NCBI RefSeq assembly: GCF_001296045.1
Contig: NZ_LJHS01000044.1
Coordinates: 1 to 64,000 of the forward strand
Direction of reading: 5' to 3'
DNA length: 64,000 nucleotides
From: Rhizobium sp. AAP43
GTDB lineage: Bacteria; Pseudomonadota; Alphaproteobacteria; Rhizobiales; Rhizobiaceae
Position 1 is the stretch's first letter, and each line of letters starts with the position of its first letter. The notes beneath the pieces are model-generated. The model was not told where the DNA came from. It searched no databases and saw only the letters and a program-made list of their open reading frames with translations. A program made the position numbers and the translations under genes. This document shows positions 60,561 through 64,000 of this stretch, piece after piece.

Positions 60561-62612
60561 TCAGTTCACTGCCTTGTCCTGCAAACGCTTGCGATGGATT
60601 TCCTCGGCATTCGGCAGGGCATCTTTCGGAACCGTGAAGATCTGGCCCGGCTCGATGAAGTCCGGGTTGGTGATCTCCTTCGAATTGGCGAGATAGATCG
60701 TCGTGTAGCGGACGCCCTGCCCATAGACGCGGCGGGAGATCTGCCAAAGCGTGTCGCCGCGTCGGATGATGACGCTGTTGTCGCTCTGTGCCAGCGGTGC
60801 CTGCTGGATGGTGCGTGGCTCGGTGGAGCCGGCATCGGCCGATGCACCACTTGCCGCAGCATTAGCCGCAGGGGCCTGGGACGCGGTGTCCGGGGCATCC
60901 GGCTGCATGAGATCGGCAAGCATGGAAGCAAGCTTCGGCAGTGCCTCGCCCATCGCTTTGACGTCACCGGCCGGAACGGACTGCAACAGCTTCAACGCAT
61001 CCTTGGCCTTTGCAGTGTGGGTCGCTGCCGTCAGGACAAACTGGTCCGTGGCATCGGCCGGGACGCGCAATCCGGCGATGGACTGGAGCGCGATCTCGAC
61101 CGAGGAACGCGCTGCCGCGACCTGATCCATGGCAGGGGATTGCCCACCGGCATAAAGGTTCTGCAGGATGGCCATCGACTTGGAGAGTGCGATCCGAAGC
61201 CGCTCGAAGCCTGCCTCTTCCGGCGTGCCTTTGCTTGCATCGGCTGCAGCTGTCCCCGGAGCAACGACGGATACCTGTTCGCCGGCCGGACGATCGAAGG
61301 GAACAGCCGCGCGCACCAGAACACGGCCATTCGCATCGAGAAGTTCGACCTCGATCAGGTGATTGCCGACAGAAAGCTCGATGTCGCCCTCGATGACGAA
61401 ATTGCCCGTCGTATCGCTGCGCGTCTCGCCGATCGCGGCCTTGTCAGCATAACCCCGGACCATGGCACCGGCAGGCGCACGGCCCGCAACGAAGATCTTG
61501 CGACCCTCGATCTCGACAGCCGTCACCTGAACCTCCGCAAGGGTCGTCGGTTGGCTTGTGCTGGAGGCCTCTGCGGGCTTCGCGGCGGCCACTGTCTGGC
61601 CGTCAGTCGTGCCCGGCATGGCTGGCGGGGCAGAGGCCAGTGTGCTGGACGCGGCCGGAAGGTCCGGCATGGCGGGCATGGTGTTGGCAGCGGCCTCGGT
61701 CGTTGCTGCGGCCCCGGCGGGATTGGCAGCGGCGTCGGCCGCCGGCGCCGTCGGTGCGGCTTCCTGGCCGGGAAGTGTGATCAGCCGACTGGCTTCGCCC
61801 GGCTTGGAGACCATGGCGAGCAGCTCACCCTTGCCCTTGTCGGGAACCGAGATCGTCGCGATCTCTTCCGATGTCACGACCTTGCCGTCTGTGCCTGTCG
61901 CCCGGATCTGTAGCGAGTGGTCGCCGGGTGCGAGCGGATTATCGAGGACGGCTGCAAAATCGCCGGTGCCATCGACGGTTTGTGAGGAAATGACCTTATC
62001 GCCGCTGATGATCTCGACCTTGGCGCCAGCCGGGGCATTGCCGGCAATCACCGTCGAGCCATCGGGCTCGACCCGCAGGATATCGAAGCGTGGCGCAAAC
62101 GAAACCTCTGGTGGGGCGACGGCCTCGACGGGAGCACCGAGCAAGGCGTTTTTCACGGCCACAATCATCGCTGTCGCACGGGCAGGGTCGGCGGGCAGCT
62201 GCTCGATCATGGCAAGTGCCTTTGCTGCATCGGCACGGACTTTGCGCATGGCGTCTGCGAGCTTCGCGTCAAGGTCCGTCGGAATGTCGAGAGAGGCAAG
62301 GGCTGCAACAGCGCCCTGCGCGAGGGTGCGGGCGGCCGAATAGGCCTCGATCCCAGGCGTGCGTCCCTCGTCGAAGAGGGCGGTCATCCGGTCTACCGCT
62401 GCGACAGCCTCCGTCTTAAGCCGGTCCATCTTCTGGTTCGCGGTTTCCGTGGAGGGCGTTGCTGGCGGCTGGGTTGCGGCGGGCGTCGTCTCCGCCGTCA
62501 CAGTTGGCGCATCGCTGTCGGACAGATGAAGGCGCGGCATGATGACAAACACCATCAACAGGCTGACGATGGCAAGCACGAACAGGACCACCCAGAGGGC
62601 ACGGTTCTTCAT
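60561..62612 (-). CDS. LysM protein with mirrored Ig-like and helical repeats
   Basis: 683-residue inner-membrane-anchored periplasmic protein. Order of parts: membrane anchor (7-27); helical repeat (about 60-165); Ig-like beta domain (about 175-265); Ala/Pro-rich linker (about 285-350); second Ig-like domain (about 358-450); second helical repeat (about 468-570); Ala/Ser linker; C-terminal LysM (about 615-665: I-I-R-R-G-D-T-L-W-Q-I-S). The two helical parts match each other (for example AYSAARTLAQGAVAAL against QVAAARSSVEIALQSI), as do the Ig parts (AGNAPAGAKV against AGRAPAGAMV). It should bind peptidoglycan. GGGAG lies 10 bases before the ATG. Divergent from the LOG gene. Confidence 0.87.
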   Translation of the reverse strand: MKNRALWVVLFVLAIVSLLMVFVIMPRLHLSDSDAPTVTAETTPAATQPPATPSTETANQKMDRLKTEAVAAVDRMTALFDEGRTPGIEAYSAARTLAQGAVAALASLDIPTDLDAKLADAMRKVRADAAKALAMIEQLPADPARATAMIVAVKNALLGAPVEAVAPPEVSFAPRFDILRVEPDGSTVIAGNAPAGAKVEIISGDKVISSQTVDGTGDFAAVLDNPLAPGDHSLQIRATGTDGKVVTSEEIATISVPDKGKGELLAMVSKPGEASRLITLPGQEAAPTAPAADAAANPAGAAATTEAAANTMPAMPDLPAASSTLASAPPAMPGTTDGQTVAAAKPAEASSTSQPTTLAEVQVTAVEIEGRKIFVAGRAPAGAMVRGYADKAAIGETRSDTTGNFVIEGDIELSVGNHLIEVELLDANGRVLVRAAVPFDRPAGEQVSVVAPGTAAADASKGTPEEAGFERLRIALSKSMAILQNLYAGGQSPAMDQVAAARSSVEIALQSIAGLRVPADATDQFVLTAATHTAKAKDALKLLQSVPAGDVKAMGEALPKLASMLADLMQPDAPDTASQAPAANAAASGASADAGSTEPRTIQQAPLAQSDNSVIIRRGDTLWQISRRVYGQGVRYTTIYLANSKEITNPDFIEPGQIFTVPKDALPNAEEIHRKRLQDKAVN

Positions 62613-62771
62613 TTCTCAAGTCTCCCGGCAGACGATCCGCCACTGTATCTTCAAATTGCTAGCGTCTAGCTTTGGCAACGACAAGCGTCGCAGCACACTT
62701 CAAGCCGGCAAGAGACGTGTTTTCTGCCAATTTTGTTGACGTTGCCATCGGCAGCCTGTTTTTTGACCCGC

Positions 62772-63392
62772 ATGAGCAAGCAAAATTCCCCGATTCGATC
62801 CGTCTGCGTCTATTGTGGTTCCCAGCCCGGCCGTGATCCGGCCTTCATGGAAGCCGGACGTCAGTTCGGCCGCGCCCTTGCCGAAAACAACCTCCGCCTC
62901 GTCTATGGCGGCGGCACCAAGGGTATCATGGGTGCGGTGGCGTCAGGCGTCTTGTCGGCCGGTGGCCACGTGACCGGCATCATCCCGGACTTCCTTGTCG
63001 ACATGGAAGCGACCCGCCACTCGCTCGGTCAGCTCAACGAGTTGATCATCACCAAGGACATGCATGAGCGCAAGCACGCGATGTTCGAGCGCTCGGATGC
63101 CTTCGTGACACTGCCCGGTGGTATCGGCACGCTGGAGGAGATCGTCGAGATCATGACATGGGGTCAGCTCGGTCGCCACACCAAGCCGATGGTCTTTGCC
63201 AATATCAACCAGTTCTGGAAGCCGATGCTGGAACTCATTGATCACATGTCGGAATCGGGCTTCATTCACACGGCACACAAGGTCCGCCCGTTGGTCATAG
63301 ACCGGATCGAGGACATTGTTCCCGCCATCGCTAGCCGTTGGGCCGAGGCAGAAATGCCGGAAGGCGACCCGGAGACGATCGCCAAGCTCTAA
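62772..63392 (+). CDS. LOG-family nucleoside 5'-monophosphate phosphoribohydrolase
   Basis: 206-residue enzyme of the LOG (lysine decarboxylase-like, TIGR00730) family, releasing free bases, including cytokinins, from nucleoside 5'-monophosphates. Key motifs: V-C-V-Y-C-G-S-Q-P-G near residue 11, Y-G-G-G-T-K-G-I-M-G near 44, M-H-E-R-K-H-A-M near 95, and the signature L-P-G-G-I-G-T-L-E-E near 112. All catalytic residues appear present. The start at 62772 gives the normal length; there is no clear ribosome site, and a T-rich stretch lies just upstream. Whether it makes cytokinin in this organism is unknown. Confidence 0.93.
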   Translation: MSKQNSPIRSVCVYCGSQPGRDPAFMEAGRQFGRALAENNLRLVYGGGTKGIMGAVASGVLSAGGHVTGIIPDFLVDMEATRHSLGQLNELIITKDMHERKHAMFERSDAFVTLPGGIGTLEEIVEIMTWGQLGRHTKPMVFANINQFWKPMLELIDHMSESGFIHTAHKVRPLVIDRIEDIVPAIASRWAEAEMPEGDPETIAKL

Positions 63393-63407
63393 GGGCCATG
63401 CGGAGCG

Positions 63408-64000
63408 TCAGCGGCGTCGAAGCATCGGCAGTGTGTAGATCACCAGCGCCACCCAGATCAGCGGGAATGCGACGGCCTTGGCCGGGCTGAACGGTTCGTG
63501 GAACACGAAGACGGCGGTGATGAAGATCATCGACGGTGCGATATACTGCATGATCCCGATCGTCGACAGGCGCAAGAGTTTGGCACCATTGGCATAGAGG
63601 ATCAGCGGCACGGCCGTCACCAGGCCTGCGGATGCAAGCAGGACCGTGTCCGTCATGTTGCCCATCAGGAAGTGCCCCTCGCCAAAGAGGTTGAGGTAGA
63701 CGAGATAGCCGAGCGCAATCGGCGACAGCAGCAGGACTTCGAGGAGAAAGCCCTGGTTCGGCCCGATCGGCAGCGTCTTGCGGAAAAAGGCGTAGAAACC
63801 CCAGGAAAAGGTCAGCGCCAACGCCACGATCGGCAGGCGGCCTGCTTCAACGGTCAGGATGACCACGGCAATGACCACCAGGGCCAGTGCCGCAATCTGG
63901 GTCCGCTGCAGTCTTTCCTTCAGCATCACTGCGCCGAGCAGGATGGAGAATAGCGGATTGATGAAATAGCCGAGCGCCGTGTCGAGCGCGTGTCCTGCCC
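63408..64000 (-). CDS. rarD: RarD/EamA-family transporter (partial, 5' end outside window)
   Basis: Inner-membrane drug/metabolite-type permease of the RarD group. Only the C-terminal about 197 residues are present; reading from the window edge gives A-L-D-T-A-L-G-Y-F-I-N-P-L-F-S-I-L-L-G-A-V and then M-L-K-E-R-L. Six hydrophobic segments follow, with S-W-G-F-Y-A-F-F-R-K and I-M-Q-Y-I-A-P-S, both characteristic of RarD. An internal ATG at 63929 is not the start. The last residues (LRRR) are basic. Convergent with the LOG gene, 15 bases away. Confidence 0.88.
   Translation of the reverse strand, partial: AGHALDTALGYFINPLFSILLGAVMLKERLQRTQIAALALVVIAVVILTVEAGRLPIVALALTFSWGFYAFFRKTLPIGPNQGFLLEVLLLSPIALGYLVYLNLFGEGHFLMGNMTDTVLLASAGLVTAVPLILYANGAKLLRLSTIGIMQYIAPSMIFITAVFVFHEPFSPAKAVAFPLIWVALVIYTLPMLRRR

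Overview
This window is chromosomal DNA from an alphaproteobacterium of the Rhizobiales, most likely Rhizobiaceae. The evidence is a RopA/Omp2-type porin, the gene order rpoZ-rsh-acpS-lepB-rnc-era-recO, an ExoY/ExoF/ExoP-type exopolysaccharide locus, a nadABC operon paired with a NadQ-type Nudix regulator, and a pssA-psd pair. Base composition is GC-rich except in a few intergenic regions and one accessory gene. I found no rRNA, tRNA, CRISPR array, insertion sequence or phage gene.

Layout. (1) 1-5.4 kb: porin, alpha/beta hydrolase, soluble lytic transglycosylase and dapA. (2) 5.4-7.9 kb: an accessory insert between dapA and smpB. It holds an AT-richer gene with a HEPN-like R-x4-H motif and an unknown membrane protein. 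The membrane-protein gene lies between two copies of about 107 bp, and the second copy is the smpB leader. (3) 7.9-19.5 kb: housekeeping block of smpB, a DUF3830-like gene, a NYN-domain protein, rpoZ, the (p)ppGpp synthetase/hydrolase rsh, a DUF2062 protein, acpS, lepB, rnc, era and recO. An AbrB-family transporter and a divergent TetR regulator sit between era and recO, with a near-perfect palindrome between them. (4) 19.9-25.3 kb: MFS transporter, HD and MOSC proteins, and membrane-bound PQQ glucose dehydrogenase.

(5) 25.4-43.5 kb: a Wzx/Wzy-dependent exopolysaccharide locus. The minus-strand operon runs exoY, an ExoP-like co-polymerase with a degenerate ATP site, a GT2 enzyme, exoF and a Wzy-like polymerase. 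A plus-strand operon follows a divergent Crp/Fnr regulator: two GT4 enzymes, a flippase and a GH16 glycanase. Two more glycosyltransferases, an O-acyltransferase, a small ExoX/SyrA-like membrane protein and galE (exoB) flank these. Together they could prime, build, acylate, flip, polymerise, export and trim one heteropolysaccharide. The 445-bp exoY/regulator intergenic region carries three alternating copies of a TCGAATG half-site, a candidate operator.

(6) 43.7-46.6 kb: a large DUF2339 membrane protein. (7) 46.7-53.5 kb: NAD synthesis. nadA-nadB-nadC are preceded by a 21-bp palindrome and converge with an overlapping operon of ygfZ, an HD nucleotidase, a tyrosine phosphatase and nadQ. (8) 53.5-64 kb: small secreted and unknown proteins, a Nudix hydrolase, an SRAP protein, pssA-psd, an Atm1-type ABC exporter, a LysM protein with a mirror-symmetric domain order, a LOG-family phosphoribohydrolase, and a rarD gene cut by the window end.

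All family assignments come from reading motifs by eye; no database search was run.
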